In this document: one piece after another, positions 26,074-34,842 of the stretch
How positions within the stretch are numbered: the first letter of the stretch is position 1
Layout of the letters: each line of letters begins with the position of its first letter
From: an uncultured Collinsella sp.
GTDB taxonomy: Bacteria; Actinomycetota; Coriobacteriia; Coriobacteriales; Coriobacteriaceae
Reading direction: 5' to 3'
DNA length: 64,000 nucleotides
NCBI GenBank assembly: GCA_900548515.1
Contig: URKU01000003.1
Location: 1 to 64,000 of the forward strand
Notes under the pieces: model-generated
What the model saw: the letters and a program-made list of their open reading frames with translations, nothing else
What the model was told of the DNA's origin: nothing
The model's database searches: none
Program-made: the position numbers and the translations under genes

Positions 26074-26715
26074 ATGAAAATCGCTCTCATCAACGAGAAC
26101 TCCCAGAACTCCAAGAACCCCATGATCGAGGCTGCCCTTAAGAAGGTCGTCGAGCCCATGGGCCACACCGTCTTTAACTACGGTATGTATGCCGATGCCG
26201 ACTCCAAGCCGCTCACCTACGTTCAGAACGGCATCCTTGCCGCCGTGCTGCTCAACTCCGGCGCTGCCGACTATGTCGTGACCGGCTGCGGCACCGGCGA
26301 GGGCGCCATGCTCGCCTGCAACTCCTTCCCCGGTGTGCTCTGCGGCCATGTCGCCGACCCGCTGGATGCCTACACCTTCGCCCAGGTCAACGACGGTAAC
26401 GCCGTCGCCATGCCCTTCGCCCTCAAGAACGGCTGGGGCCAGGAGCTCAACCTCGAGTACACCTTCGAGAAGCTCTTTGGCTTCGGTTCCGGCAACGGCT
26501 ATCCTGCCGAGCGTGTTGAGCCCGAGCAGCGCAACAAGAAGATCCTCGACGGCGTCCGCGCTGTGACCATGCGTCCGCTCGTCGACGTCCTGGGCGAGAT
26601 CGACCAGGATCTGGTCAAGGGCGCCCTGGCTGGCGAGCACTTCCAGGAGTACTTCTTCGCCAACGCCACCGACGAGGCAATCATCGCCAAGGTCAAGGAG
26701 CTCCTGGGGCTCTAA
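26074..26715 (+). CDS. dhuI: RpiB/LacAB-type uronate isomerase (DhuI)
   Basis: This 213-residue protein belongs to the RpiB/LacA/LacB sugar isomerase family: MKIALINENSQNSKNPMIEA, GAADYVVTGCGTGEGAMLA and GVLCGHVADPLDAYTFAQVN. Streptococcal DhuI, a member of this family, isomerises the 4-deoxy-5-keto-uronate released by unsaturated glycuronyl hydrolases, and is found with DhuD. The same gene pair here supports that role; plain ribose-5-phosphate isomerase is less likely because of length and context. The start at 26074 has AAAGG nine bases upstream. It is followed by a strong terminator. Confidence 0.85.
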   Translation: MKIALINENSQNSKNPMIEAALKKVVEPMGHTVFNYGMYADADSKPLTYVQNGILAAVLLNSGAADYVVTGCGTGEGAMLACNSFPGVLCGHVADPLDAYTFAQVNDGNAVAMPFALKNGWGQELNLEYTFEKLFGFGSGNGYPAERVEPEQRNKKILDGVRAVTMRPLVDVLGEIDQDLVKGALAGEHFQEYFFANATDEAIIAKVKELLGL

Positions 26716-26741
26716 TCGCACGACCCATCGCAGCGAACGCA

Positions 26742-26780
26742 AGCGGCGGCCGCCCCAACACGGGACGGCCGCCGCTTTTT
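26742..26780 (+). terminator. dhuDI terminator
   Basis: AGCGGCGGCCG (26742-26752) pairs with CGGCCGCCGCT (26766-26776) and runs into TTTTT. Confidence 0.92.
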
Positions 26781-26789
26781 GCTATCAAA

Positions 26790-26809
26790 TGGTGCAATGG
26801 GGTCAGGTT
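26790..26809 (+). repeat. Left copy of the repeat flanking the HepT/MntA module
   Basis: TGGTGCAATGGGGTCAGGTT differs at one base from 27739-27758 on the other side of the module. Confidence 0.6.
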
Positions 26810-26842
26810 ATCTCACACCATGTTGGCTCAAAGAGAGCAAGA

Positions 26843-27208
26843 TTAGGATTCCTCGATAATCTGTCGGCATGCCGCTGCAAGAGCGGGAAACTCTGATGTC
26901 ACCGCGTCCCAAACCACGGCGCGATCGACGTTGCCGTAATCATGGGCAAGATAGTTACGCATCCCCACTATACCGCGCCACTCAATCTCGGGATGTAGTC
27001 GCTGCGCCTTCTCGGACAGCTTACCCGCCTCCTCCGTCACCCTGAGGGCACACATAAGGAGAGAATCGGCGAGTGTCCTGGCCTTGATGTCATCCGCATG
27101 GAGGAACTCGTCTTCCGTCACACCGAACGCTTTGATTCTCTCGGTCGTCTCATCAATCGCCTCGAGAATCTCCTGGGCGCGCAACGCATCTGATTTACGG
27201 GCGAACAT
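26843..27208 (-). CDS. HepT-like HEPN ribonuclease toxin
   Basis: This 121-residue all-helical protein has the HEPN active-site motif RNYLAHDY (Arg84, His89, Tyr91), the Rx4-6HxY form found in HepT toxins. The tyrosine is the residue AMPylated by the partner in studied systems. HepT proteins are ribonucleases. The start at 27208 (MFARKSD) overlaps the antitoxin gene by 14 bases; a longer frame would only repeat antitoxin DNA. The gene pairs with the MntA-like protein upstream in the usual antitoxin-first order. Confidence 0.85.
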   Translation of the reverse strand: MFARKSDALRAQEILEAIDETTERIKAFGVTEDEFLHADDIKARTLADSLLMCALRVTEEAGKLSEKAQRLHPEIEWRGIVGMRNYLAHDYGNVDRAVVWDAVTSEFPALAAACRQIIEES

Positions 27209-27683
27209 ACAGCACCACACCCTCCCTCTCGATGGCATGCGCAATGTCTTCTCGCAAGTGTTCGCTCGAAACGACGTCGACCTGCTTGCCTGTTGCCTCT
27301 TTGATCTCCTCCGCGAACGAGGAAAGAGCGAATAACCCAAATGTCGCATCGGAATCGACCTCTATACGCAGGTCGATATCGCTATCGGTATTTGCGTCAC
27401 GTCGAGCATACGAGCCGAACAACGTGACCGACCGAATCGCCTTTCGAGTACCCGCCGCGCGAGCAACGGCATCCCTGATTTCAGCAACGGTCAAAACGTC
27501 GGTCTTCGCCTCGTCCCGTTTGACTGAAAGAGAAGGGGTAAATGGAAGCGACCGCTCCCGCAGCATCTGACGCATGAACATGTTGACCGCCACGGAAGAC
27601 GTCATGCCGAGCTCCTCGCAGAGCTCGGCAAACGATTCCTTAATTGATGCATCAACACGGACGCTCAAAACTGAAGCACTCAT
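27195..27683 (-). CDS. RelB/DinJ-MntA fusion: antitoxin with nucleotidyltransferase domain
   Basis: This 162-residue protein joins two antitoxin types. Residues 1-50 (SVLSVRVDASIKESFAELCE, then GMTSSVAVNMFMRQML) are a RelB/DinJ-like ribbon-helix-helix domain. From about residue 65 follows a minimal nucleotidyltransferase with the GSx10DxD motif (Gly90-Ser91, Asp102, Asp104: GSYARRDANTDSDIDL). Stand-alone MntA proteins AMPylate HepT. The added N-terminal domain would give its own DNA-binding and dimerisation unit. AGGAGG precedes the ATG at 27683. The dyad at 27694-27723 is the likely operator. Confidence 0.82.
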   Translation of the reverse strand: MSASVLSVRVDASIKESFAELCEELGMTSSVAVNMFMRQMLRERSLPFTPSLSVKRDEAKTDVLTVAEIRDAVARAAGTRKAIRSVTLFGSYARRDANTDSDIDLRIEVDSDATFGLFALSSFAEEIKEATGKQVDVVSSEHLREDIAHAIEREGVVLYVRP

Positions 27684-27693
27684 CTTAGCCTCC

Positions 27694-27723
27694 TGTATGA
27701 CAGTAGCTATACAATATCATACA
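27694..27723. promoter_or_regulatory. Probable operator/promoter of the HepT/MntA pair
   Basis: TGTATGA (27694-27700) and TCATACA (27717-27723) form a dyad directly upstream of the fusion antitoxin, with AT-rich promoter-like sequence inside. It fits autoregulation by the ribbon-helix-helix domain. Confidence 0.5.
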
Positions 27724-27738
27724 GAGAAGCAAGATGAC

Positions 27739-27803
27739 TGGTGCAAAGGGGTCAGGTTTGTATGCACCAGATTGGTGCAAAGTAACCTGACCCCCATGCA
27801 CCA
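27739..27803. repeat. Palindromic repeat on the right of the HepT/MntA module
   Basis: TGGTGCA plus GGGGTCAGGTT (27739-27758) is inverted at 27784-27803 (AACCTGACCCC plus TGCACCA). The left half matches 26790-26809, so the module lies between direct repeats. It may also terminate the reductase transcript. Confidence 0.6.
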
Positions 27804-27812
27804 AGGGGTTGA

Positions 27813-29762
27813 CTAGAGAGCGCAGGCAACCTTATAGCCGTCGCCGATGGCGTCGCGGATGTTGCCGCACTTGTTGGCGTCGCCCAGAACGTGGGTGGTA
27901 ACGCCAGCAGCTGCCAGGTCGTCGGCAAGCTTAGTGTTGGGACGGTAGCCCATCGCCAGCACCAGCGTATCGGCACCGGTGATAGTGTGGACCTCGCCGT
28001 CCTTCTCGTAGCTGATAGTATCCTCGGTGATCTCGGTCACCTTGGCCTCGGTCAGCACGTGGACGCCCTTGGAGAGCATGCGCGTGATGAGCACCGCGCG
28101 GCCGGCGCCGCCCTCGTTGGCGGCGAGCGTCTTGGTCATCTCGATGACGGTGACGTCGCGGTTGGCCGGCGACAGGTCGTTGACCAGCGGAGCCAGATAG
28201 TCGGCCGTCTCGCAGCCGACGGTGCCGCCGCCCACGATGACGATCTTCTTGCCCGGGAAGGCATTGCCGCCCAGCAGGTCGTCAGCCGTCATGACCTGTT
28301 TAAAGCCCTGCATAAAGGCAGGAGCGATAGGCTCGGCGCCATAGGCCAGAACAACCTCGTACCCGGCGTAGTCGCGTTGGATGTCCTCGGCCGAAAGCTC
28401 GGTACCAAAGACGCACTTCACGCCGGCCTCGGCCAGACGGCGATACTGGTACTTGATCACGCGGGTGAGCTCCTGCTTTGCCGGCGGGACGGCTGCAATG
28501 CGCATCTCGCCACCCGGCTCGTCCTGCTTATCCACGAGCACCACGTTGTGACCGCGCTTAGCGGCAATGAACGCCGCCTCCATGCCGGCGGGACCGGCGC
28601 CCACAACGAGCACGTTCTTGGCCTCGGCGGCGGGCTCGTAGCCAGCCTCGTCACGCTCGACATCGGGGTTAACGGTGCAGGAGATACGCTTGCCAAACAT
28701 GATGCCGTTCAGGCAGCGCAGGCAGCCGATGCAGGGGCGAATCTCGTCGGCGTTGCCGGCAGCCGCCTTGTTGCAGAACTCGGCATCGCACAGGTTGGCG
28801 CGGCCCATCATGCAGATGTCGGCGACGCCGTCCTCGATCAGCTCCTCGGCAATCCATGCCTCGTTGATGCGGCCGACCGTGGCGACGGGAATGTTGACGT
28901 GCTTTTTAATCTCACGCGAGCAGGCGGCGTGCGAGGCCTGCTGCGTGCCGGCAGCGGGAATCGCGGAGCCGCGCTTGATGGTGGTGCCGCCCGACACGTG
29001 GATCATGTCGACGCCGGCCTTCTCCAAGCGACGCGAGACATAAATCATGTCGTTGAGGGTCAGACTGCCATCGGTGTACTCGTCGCCCGAGATGCGGACG
29101 TCGATGATGAAGTCCTTGCCGCAGCGCTCGCGAATCTCGGCGATGACCTCGAGCAAGAAGCGCATACGGGCGTCGAGCGAGCCGCCATACTCGTCGGTAC
29201 GCTTGTTGTAGAGCGGAGTCAAAAAGCCGCCGAGCATGCCGTGGGCGTGTGCCGCATGGACCTCGACGCCATCGACGCCAGCCTTCTGCATACGCACGGC
29301 AGCGTCGCCAAACTGATGCGTGAGCTCGTGAATCTCGTCGACCGTGATGGGGCGCGGTGCCTCGCGGGCGTAAGACGGGCCCACAAAGGACGGAGCGATC
29401 AGGCGCGGCGTGCCCGGAATGTTAAAGGCCATGTAGGCGGGGTGGAAGAGCTGCGGCATGATCTTGCAGCCATACTCGTGGACGGCCGCGGCGAGCTTTT
29501 CCCAGCCGGGGATAAACGTGTCGTCGTAGCAGCACATGTCACCCGGTAGATAGGTATAGGTGGGCTCGACCGTCACGACCTCGGTGATGATGAGGCCCAC
29601 GCCGCCCTTGGCGCGGGCACGGTAATGATCGACCAAGTCATCGGTCACATAGCCGTGATCGGCCAGGTTGGTGGACACCGGCGGCATAAAGACGCGGTTC
29701 TTGACCTCGGTTGTACCGACCTTGATCGGGCTAAAGAGCATCGGATAGGCGGAAGACTCCAT
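27813..29762 (-). CDS. Old Yellow Enzyme-type NADH:flavin/enoate reductase
   Basis: This 649-residue protein has an N-terminal FMN TIM barrel (LFSPIKVGTTEVKNRVFMPP, then VHAAHAHGMLGGFLTPLYNK), an iron-sulfur site (CIGCLRCLNGIMFGKRISCT) and a C-terminal FAD/NAD domain (VLVVGAGPAGMEAAFIAAKR, then IVIVGGGTVGCETADYL). This layout is shared by 2,4-dienoyl-CoA reductase, enoate reductases and the bile-acid enzymes BaiCD/BaiH. The substrate cannot be chosen from sequence; it probably reduces an activated C=C bond. The start at 29762 follows AAAGGAA. It is monocistronic. Confidence 0.88.
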   Translation of the reverse strand: MESSAYPMLFSPIKVGTTEVKNRVFMPPVSTNLADHGYVTDDLVDHYRARAKGGVGLIITEVVTVEPTYTYLPGDMCCYDDTFIPGWEKLAAAVHEYGCKIMPQLFHPAYMAFNIPGTPRLIAPSFVGPSYAREAPRPITVDEIHELTHQFGDAAVRMQKAGVDGVEVHAAHAHGMLGGFLTPLYNKRTDEYGGSLDARMRFLLEVIAEIRERCGKDFIIDVRISGDEYTDGSLTLNDMIYVSRRLEKAGVDMIHVSGGTTIKRGSAIPAAGTQQASHAACSREIKKHVNIPVATVGRINEAWIAEELIEDGVADICMMGRANLCDAEFCNKAAAGNADEIRPCIGCLRCLNGIMFGKRISCTVNPDVERDEAGYEPAAEAKNVLVVGAGPAGMEAAFIAAKRGHNVVLVDKQDEPGGEMRIAAVPPAKQELTRVIKYQYRRLAEAGVKCVFGTELSAEDIQRDYAGYEVVLAYGAEPIAPAFMQGFKQVMTADDLLGGNAFPGKKIVIVGGGTVGCETADYLAPLVNDLSPANRDVTVIEMTKTLAANEGGAGRAVLITRMLSKGVHVLTEAKVTEITEDTISYEKDGEVHTITGADTLVLAMGYRPNTKLADDLAAAGVTTHVLGDANKCGNIRDAIGDGYKVACAL

Positions 29763-29880
29763 ACAGGGTTCCTTTCGTTTAAGCCGCTCGGCGGCAGTTG
29801 CTAACACACCTATCGTATCAGCAACCGCCGCATTCGCACTCGCTCGCACTCTCCACCTTCAATCCCGACCCTCACAAAAA

Positions 29881-29947
29881 AGTTGCGGTGGAATACGGAG
29901 TAGATAAGGCCTTTGACAGCCAAAACAGTCCGTATTCCACTGCAACT
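29881..29947. repeat. GTTGCGGTG-family palindrome, copy 3
   Basis: AGTTGCGGTGGAATACGGA (29881-29899) is complementary to 29929-29947 apart from one G-T pair. The whole 67 bases, loop included, are nearly identical to 38290-38356 in the same orientation. It lies between the reductase start and the kdpC stop. Confidence 0.75.
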
Positions 29948-30010
29948 GATGGGCGGGGTGGAATTAAGGGCTCAGGTAGTCAGTCATGCCCTCATCCGCC
30001 ACTCCCTCAC

Positions 30011-30601
30011 CTACAGCGCGCCGTCCAGCATAAGGTTCACCTTGAGCACGTTGACCGTAGGCTCGCCGAAGACGCCCAGGAATCGGCCCTTGGTGCACTG
30101 GGCGATGATCTCGCGAACCTCGCCTTCGCTCTTGCCCGTGGCCTTCGCCAGGCGCGGTACCTGGTACTCGGCGGCATCGGGGGAGATCTCGGGGTCGAGC
30201 CCTGAGCCAGAACACGTCACCAGGTCGACGGGCACAGCGTCCATATCGGCATCGGGGTTGGCGGCGCGGATCTTCTTCACGCGCGCATCCACAAGCTGCC
30301 GATACTCATCACTCGCCGGGGACAAATTGGACGGGGCACCATACGCCATGAGCCCGCCATCTTCGCCTTCGACAATTGACACGTTCTGGATACGACCCCA
30401 CATGTGGGCTTCGTCATCGAAGTTCTGGCCGATGAGCTCGGAACCCACAACCTTGCCGTCGACCGTAATGAGCGAACCGTTCGCCTGATACGGGAACGCA
30501 ACCTGGGAGATGCCGGTCACGACGAGCGTATAGCCCAGGCCGCAGACAACGGTAAACAGCGCGAACACGCCCAGTGCGCGCGATGCAACACCTTTGAACA
30601 T
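30011..30601 (-). CDS. kdpC: Potassium-transporting ATPase subunit C
   Basis: This 196-residue protein has one N-terminal membrane helix (ALGVFALFTVVCGLGYTLVV) and KdpC motifs (NGSLITVDGKVVGSELIGQN, LVTCSGSGLDPEISPDAAEY, VPRLAKATG). KdpC stabilises ATP binding by KdpB in the high-affinity potassium pump. The start at 30601 follows GGAGG. It lies 12 bases after kdpB and is the last gene of kdpFABC. The stop is followed by the palindrome at 29881-29947. Confidence 0.95.
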   Translation of the reverse strand: MFKGVASRALGVFALFTVVCGLGYTLVVTGISQVAFPYQANGSLITVDGKVVGSELIGQNFDDEAHMWGRIQNVSIVEGEDGGLMAYGAPSNLSPASDEYRQLVDARVKKIRAANPDADMDAVPVDLVTCSGSGLDPEISPDAAEYQVPRLAKATGKSEGEVREIIAQCTKGRFLGVFGEPTVNVLKVNLMLDGAL

Positions 30602-30613
30602 ACAAACCTCCAC

Positions 30614-32668
30614 TTACATAATGCCGCAGAACGCGAGCAGCATGTCGATGAGCTTGATGAATACGAACGGGGCAACGATGCCGCCCAGACCCCACACGAG
30701 CAGGTTGTGGGTCAGCAGCTGTCCGGACGGGACCTCGCGGTACTTAACGCCCTTCAGCGCGGCCGGGATCAGCGCGACGATAACGAGCGCGTTATAGATG
30801 ATGGCCGAAAGAACCGCGGACAGCGGGCTTGCCAGACCAAGGATGTTGAGCGCGCCAAGGCCCGGGTAGATCGGCGAAAACAGGGCCGGGATGATAGCGA
30901 AGTACTTCGCCATGTCGTTGGCCACCGAGAAGGTCGTGAGCGAACCGCGGGTCATGAGCAGCTGCTTGCCGATACGCACGACCTCGATGAGCTTGGTAGG
31001 GCTGGAGTCGAGGTCGACCATGTTGCCGGCCTCCTTGGCAGCCTGGGTGCCCGTGTTCATGGCCACGGCGACGTCGGCCTGGGCCAGAGCGGGCGCGTCG
31101 TTGGTGCCGTCACCGGTCATGGCGACCAGGTGCCCCTCACGCTGGAACTCGCGGATCTTCTCGAGCTTGCCTTCAGGGGTGGCCTCGGCCAGGAAGTCGT
31201 CAACGCCGGCCTCGGCGGCGATTGCCGCGGCGGTGAGCGGGTTGTCGCCCGTCACCATTATGGTCTTGATACCCATGCGGCGCAGGTCGGCGAACTTCTC
31301 CTTAACGCCGGACTTGATGATGTCCTTAAGGTACACAACGCCCAGCACACGGCAGTTCTTGGTCACGACCAGCGGGGTGCCGCCGGCCTTGGCGATGCGC
31401 TCGACGGCCTCGTCGCACTCCTGGGAGAACACGCCGCCGGCTGCCTCCACATAAGTGCGCACGGAATCGGCAGCGCCCTTGCGGATCTCATTGCCCTCGT
31501 AGTTCACGCCGGACATACGCGTTGCCGCGGTGAACGGGATGAACTCCATACCCTTATCCTCGAGCGTGCGACCGCGCAGACCGAACTGCTCCTTGGCGAG
31601 CACGACGATGGAACGACCCTCGGGGGTCTCGTCGGCCAGCGAGGAAAGCTGGGCGGCATCGGCCAGCTCCGCGGGATCGACGCCGTCGACCGGGATGAAC
31701 TCGGCGGCTTGGCGGTTACCCAGGGTGATGGTGCCGGTCTTGTCGAGCATGAGGATGTCGACGTCGCCGGCGGCCTCGATGGCGCGGCCGGACATGGCCA
31801 GCACGTTGGCCTCGTTCAGACGGCTCATGCCGGCGATACCGATGGCGGACAGAAGGGCGCCGATGGTAGTGGGAGCCAGGCACACGAGCAGTGCCACGAG
31901 CGTGGTCACGGCCGTGGGGTTGACCATGTCGTTAAGACCGGCCGAGAAGCAGGAGTAACAATACAGGGCCAGCGTGACCAGGATAAAGACGATAGAGAGG
32001 GCCACCAGGAAGATCTCCAGAGCGATCTCGTTAGGGGTCTTCTTGCGCGCGGCACCCTCGACCATCGCGATCATCTTGTCCAGGAAGCTCTGGCCGGGTT
32101 CGCTGGAGATCTTGACGATGATCCAGTCGGATAGCACCGTGGTACCGCCGGTAACGGCAGAGCGGTCGCCGCCGGCCTCGCGGACCACGGGGGCGGACTC
32201 GCCGGTGATGGCGGACTCGTCAACGGAGGCAGCGCCCTCGATGACGTCGCCATCGCCGGGAATCTGCTCGCCGGCGCGTACGATCACCAGGTCGCCGCGC
32301 GTAAGCTCGGTGCCGGGAACGACGGTGAAGTGCTCCTTGTCCTCAACGGACTCGATGCGATGGGCCTCGACATCCTTCTTGGCCGCACGCAGGGAATCGG
32401 CCTGAGCCTTACCGCGGCCCTCGGCAAGCGCCTCGGCGAAGTTCGAGAACAGGTCTGTGAGCCACAGGATGACCGCGATGGCGACCACATAGTAGGTGGG
32501 CACACCCGCGTCCTGCACACCGAAGATGGAAGCGACGGCCAGGACGGAGGTCATGCCGGCGGAAAACCACACCAGGAACATGACCGGGTTTTGAATCTGG
32601 ACGCGAGGATCCAACTTGGCAAACGAGTCGCGGACCGCGCGGCCCATCATGTCTTTTTGCATAGCCAT
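30614..32668 (-). CDS. kdpB: Potassium-transporting P-type ATPase subunit B
   Basis: This 684-residue catalytic subunit has the phosphorylation motif [10 protein letters not shown], the actuator loop ([18 protein letters not shown]), the nucleotide-binding domain and the hinge motif [16 protein letters not shown]. It hydrolyses ATP to drive potassium through KdpA. The start at 32668 follows AAGGAGG. It overlaps nothing and sits between kdpA and kdpC. Confidence 0.98.
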   Translation of the reverse strand: MAMQKDMMGRAVRDSFAKLDPRVQIQNPVMFLVWFSAGMTSVLAVASIFGVQDAGVPTYYVVAIAVILWLTDLFSNFAEALAEGRGKAQADSLRAAKKDVEAHRIESVEDKEHFTVVPGTELTRGDLVIVRAGEQIPGDGDVIEGAASVDESAITGESAPVVREAGGDRSAVTGGTTVLSDWIIVKISSEPGQSFLDKMIAMVEGAARKKTPNEIALEIFLVALSIVFILVTLALYCYSCFSAGLNDMVNPTAVTTLVALLVCLAPTTIGALLSAIGIAGMSRLNEANVLAMSGRAIEAAGDVDILMLDKTGTITLGNRQAAEFIPVDGVDPAELADAAQLSSLADETPEGRSIVVLAKEQFGLRGRTLEDKGMEFIPFTAATRMSGVNYEGNEIRKGAADSVRTYVEAAGGVFSQECDEAVERIAKAGGTPLVVTKNCRVLGVVYLKDIIKSGVKEKFADLRRMGIKTIMVTGDNPLTAAAIAAEAGVDDFLAEATPEGKLEKIREFQREGHLVAMTGDGTNDAPALAQADVAVAMNTGTQAAKEAGNMVDLDSSPTKLIEVVRIGKQLLMTRGSLTTFSVANDMAKYFAIIPALFSPIYPGLGALNILGLASPLSAVLSAIIYNALVIVALIPAALKGVKYREVPSGQLLTHNLLVWGLGGIVAPFVFIKLIDMLLAFCGIM

Positions 32669-32684
32669 AAATCTGCGCCCTCCT

Positions 32685-34508
32685 TTACGCAATCATCTGG
32701 AAGAACTCGGCAACGGGGCCAAGCGCCAGGGCCGGGAAGAAGCTCAGGGCACCGATCAGCAGAACGATGAACACGAGCAGGAATACGAACATGCCGTTGG
32801 TGGTAGACAGGGTACCGGCGCTCTCGGCGACCTTACCTTTCTTGGCCAGCGAGCCGGCGATAGCCAGCGTACCGATGATGGGCATGAAGCGGGCGAACAG
32901 CATCTCGAGGCCGAGCATGACGTTGATCCAGGGAATGTTGCAGTTCATGCCTGCAAACGCCGAGCCGTTGTTGCCGCCGCATGAGGTGAAGGCATACAGC
33001 ACCTCGGAGAAGCCGTGCGCGCCACCATTGTTGAGCTGGTCGGCAAGACCGGGCACCATGCAGGCGATGGCCGAACACACCAGAATGGCAAACGGAGTTG
33101 CCAGGCACAGGACAACTGCCCAGCGCATCTCGCCCGGCTCGATCTTCTTGCCCAGGAACTCAGGCGTGCGTCCGACCATGAGGCCGGCGATGAACACTGT
33201 GAGGATGGCGAAGCCGATCATGCCGTACAGGCCGCAGCCCACGCCGCCGAAGACGACCTCGCCCAGAGCCATCTGGAGCATCTGGACAAAACCGCCCAGC
33301 GGGGTGTAGGAGTCGTGCATGGAGTTAACCGAGCCGTTGGAAGCAGCCGTCGTGAAAGCGGACCAGGTGGAAGAGGAGGCGATACCGAAGCGGCTCTCCT
33401 TGCCCTCCATGTTGCCGCCAGCCTGGCCATCGGTCATCTCGATGTTGACCGCGCCGCCATCTGCCAGCTGCGGGGTGCCCGCATGCTCGTTGAGGGCGAT
33501 GATGCCGGCGAAGATCACCAGCAGGATGAACATGGCGGCAAAGATGGCCTTGCCCTGCTTGGTGTTTTTGACGCCGATACCGAAGGTGAAGCAACAGGCG
33601 GCCGGGATCAGCAGCAGGCTGGTCATCTCGATGATGTTGGTGAAGGCACTGGGGTTCTCATACGGATGAGCGGAGTTCACTCCGAAGAAGCCTCCGCCGT
33701 TGGTGCCGGACTGCTTGATGGCGACCTGAGGAGCCGCGGGACCCTGGGGCAGGAACTGCTCGGTGACCACGCGCGCGCCCTCGACAACCTTGCCGTCGAC
33801 CTTGACCGTGTCGCCCTCGATCTCGGCGCCGTCGATGACGCTCCAGCCGCCGTCTGCATTAGGCTGGACAGCGACGGGCTCTACGAGCTCAGCCTTCTGA
33901 GCCGGCTGGAAGTTGGAGATGACGCCACCGGCAGCCAGGCAGATGCCGAACACGAGGTTCAGCGGGATGAGCACATACAGGACGGTGCGGGTGAGGTCGA
34001 CCCAGAAGGAACCCAGACCCTGCTCCTTGACCTGACGGAAGCCGCGGATCAGCGCGAACATGACCGCGATACCGGTGCCGGCGGAAACGAAGTTCTGCAC
34101 GGTGAGACCCATGAACTGCACAAGGTAGGACAGGGTGGTCTCACCGGAGTAGGACTGCCAGTTGGTGTTGGTTATGAAGGAAGCAGCCGTATTGAACGAC
34201 AGGTTCCATGACACACCCGGCAGGTGCTGGGGATTGCCTGGCAAGAAGGACTGAAACGCCTGGAGTGCCACAAGAGCCACGAGGCCGATCCCCGAAAAGA
34301 CCAGCACGCTCGCCAGATAGCGCCTACACCCCATCTGCTCTGCCGCGTCGATGCGAAGCAGACGATAGACGCCACGCTCCACAGGAGCAATCACAGGCGA
34401 CAGGAACGTATGCTCACCATCCATGATATGGGCCATGAACCGACCGAGCGGAACGGCCAGGACGACGAGCACGGCAAAGTACAAGATGTACTGAATCGCA
34501 GCGTCCAT
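32685..34508 (-). CDS. kdpA: Potassium-transporting ATPase subunit A
   Basis: This 607-residue channel-like subunit has about ten or more membrane segments and several selectivity-filter-like regions of the KdpA family ([72 protein letters not shown]). It selects potassium for the pump. The ATG at 34508 lies 3 bases after the kdpF stop; GAGGAG is 13 bases upstream, so coupling with kdpF translation is likely. Confidence 0.98.
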   Translation of the reverse strand: MDAAIQYILYFAVLVVLAVPLGRFMAHIMDGEHTFLSPVIAPVERGVYRLLRIDAAEQMGCRRYLASVLVFSGIGLVALVALQAFQSFLPGNPQHLPGVSWNLSFNTAASFITNTNWQSYSGETTLSYLVQFMGLTVQNFVSAGTGIAVMFALIRGFRQVKEQGLGSFWVDLTRTVLYVLIPLNLVFGICLAAGGVISNFQPAQKAELVEPVAVQPNADGGWSVIDGAEIEGDTVKVDGKVVEGARVVTEQFLPQGPAAPQVAIKQSGTNGGGFFGVNSAHPYENPSAFTNIIEMTSLLLIPAACCFTFGIGVKNTKQGKAIFAAMFILLVIFAGIIALNEHAGTPQLADGGAVNIEMTDGQAGGNMEGKESRFGIASSSTWSAFTTAASNGSVNSMHDSYTPLGGFVQMLQMALGEVVFGGVGCGLYGMIGFAILTVFIAGLMVGRTPEFLGKKIEPGEMRWAVVLCLATPFAILVCSAIACMVPGLADQLNNGGAHGFSEVLYAFTSCGGNNGSAFAGMNCNIPWINVMLGLEMLFARFMPIIGTLAIAGSLAKKGKVAESAGTLSTTNGMFVFLLVFIVLLIGALSFFPALALGPVAEFFQMIA

Positions 34509-34511
34509 AGT

Positions 34512-34598
34512 TTACGAATCACTCCTCATCAGAATGTAGATGTAATAGATAAGGAGTCCAATGCAGACGACTCCGATGATGGGAATGAGGATGTCCAT
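34512..34598 (-). CDS. kdpF: Small Kdp subunit KdpF
   Basis: This is a 28-residue peptide, MDILIPIIGVVCIGLLIYYI followed by YILMRSDS, with one hydrophobic helix. It matches the size, start and position of KdpF, which stabilises the Kdp complex. AAGGGGCGG precedes its ATG, and kdpA starts 3 bases after its stop. Confidence 0.88.
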   Translation of the reverse strand: MDILIPIIGVVCIGLLIYYIYILMRSDS

Positions 34599-34842
34599 TT
34601 ACCGCCCCTTTCACGCGCGGTCCGATGTCTCGGACGCCTGCTCTCGCAAGCGTCTGGGGACAGTAAACGCTTCTAGGGATTAAAGAGGCGTGAGGGCCGG
34701 GGCTCACGTCCTTAAGATGCCGTAAAGATGCAGGTAGTAAGCACTATTGCGGCTGCAGTGCGCCTATACTCGACCTCGCGAGCATACAGTGGCGTCCTCA
34801 CCGCGTATGCACGCATGGACAACGTTTCAGAAAGGCTACGCT
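34599..34842. promoter_or_regulatory. Divergent promoter region of kdpFABC and kdpDE
   Basis: The 244-base region between kdpF (-) and kdpD (+) must hold both promoters and the KdpE site. A -10-like TATACT lies at 34765-34770 for kdpDE. I cannot define the KdpE box by eye. Confidence 0.5.
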
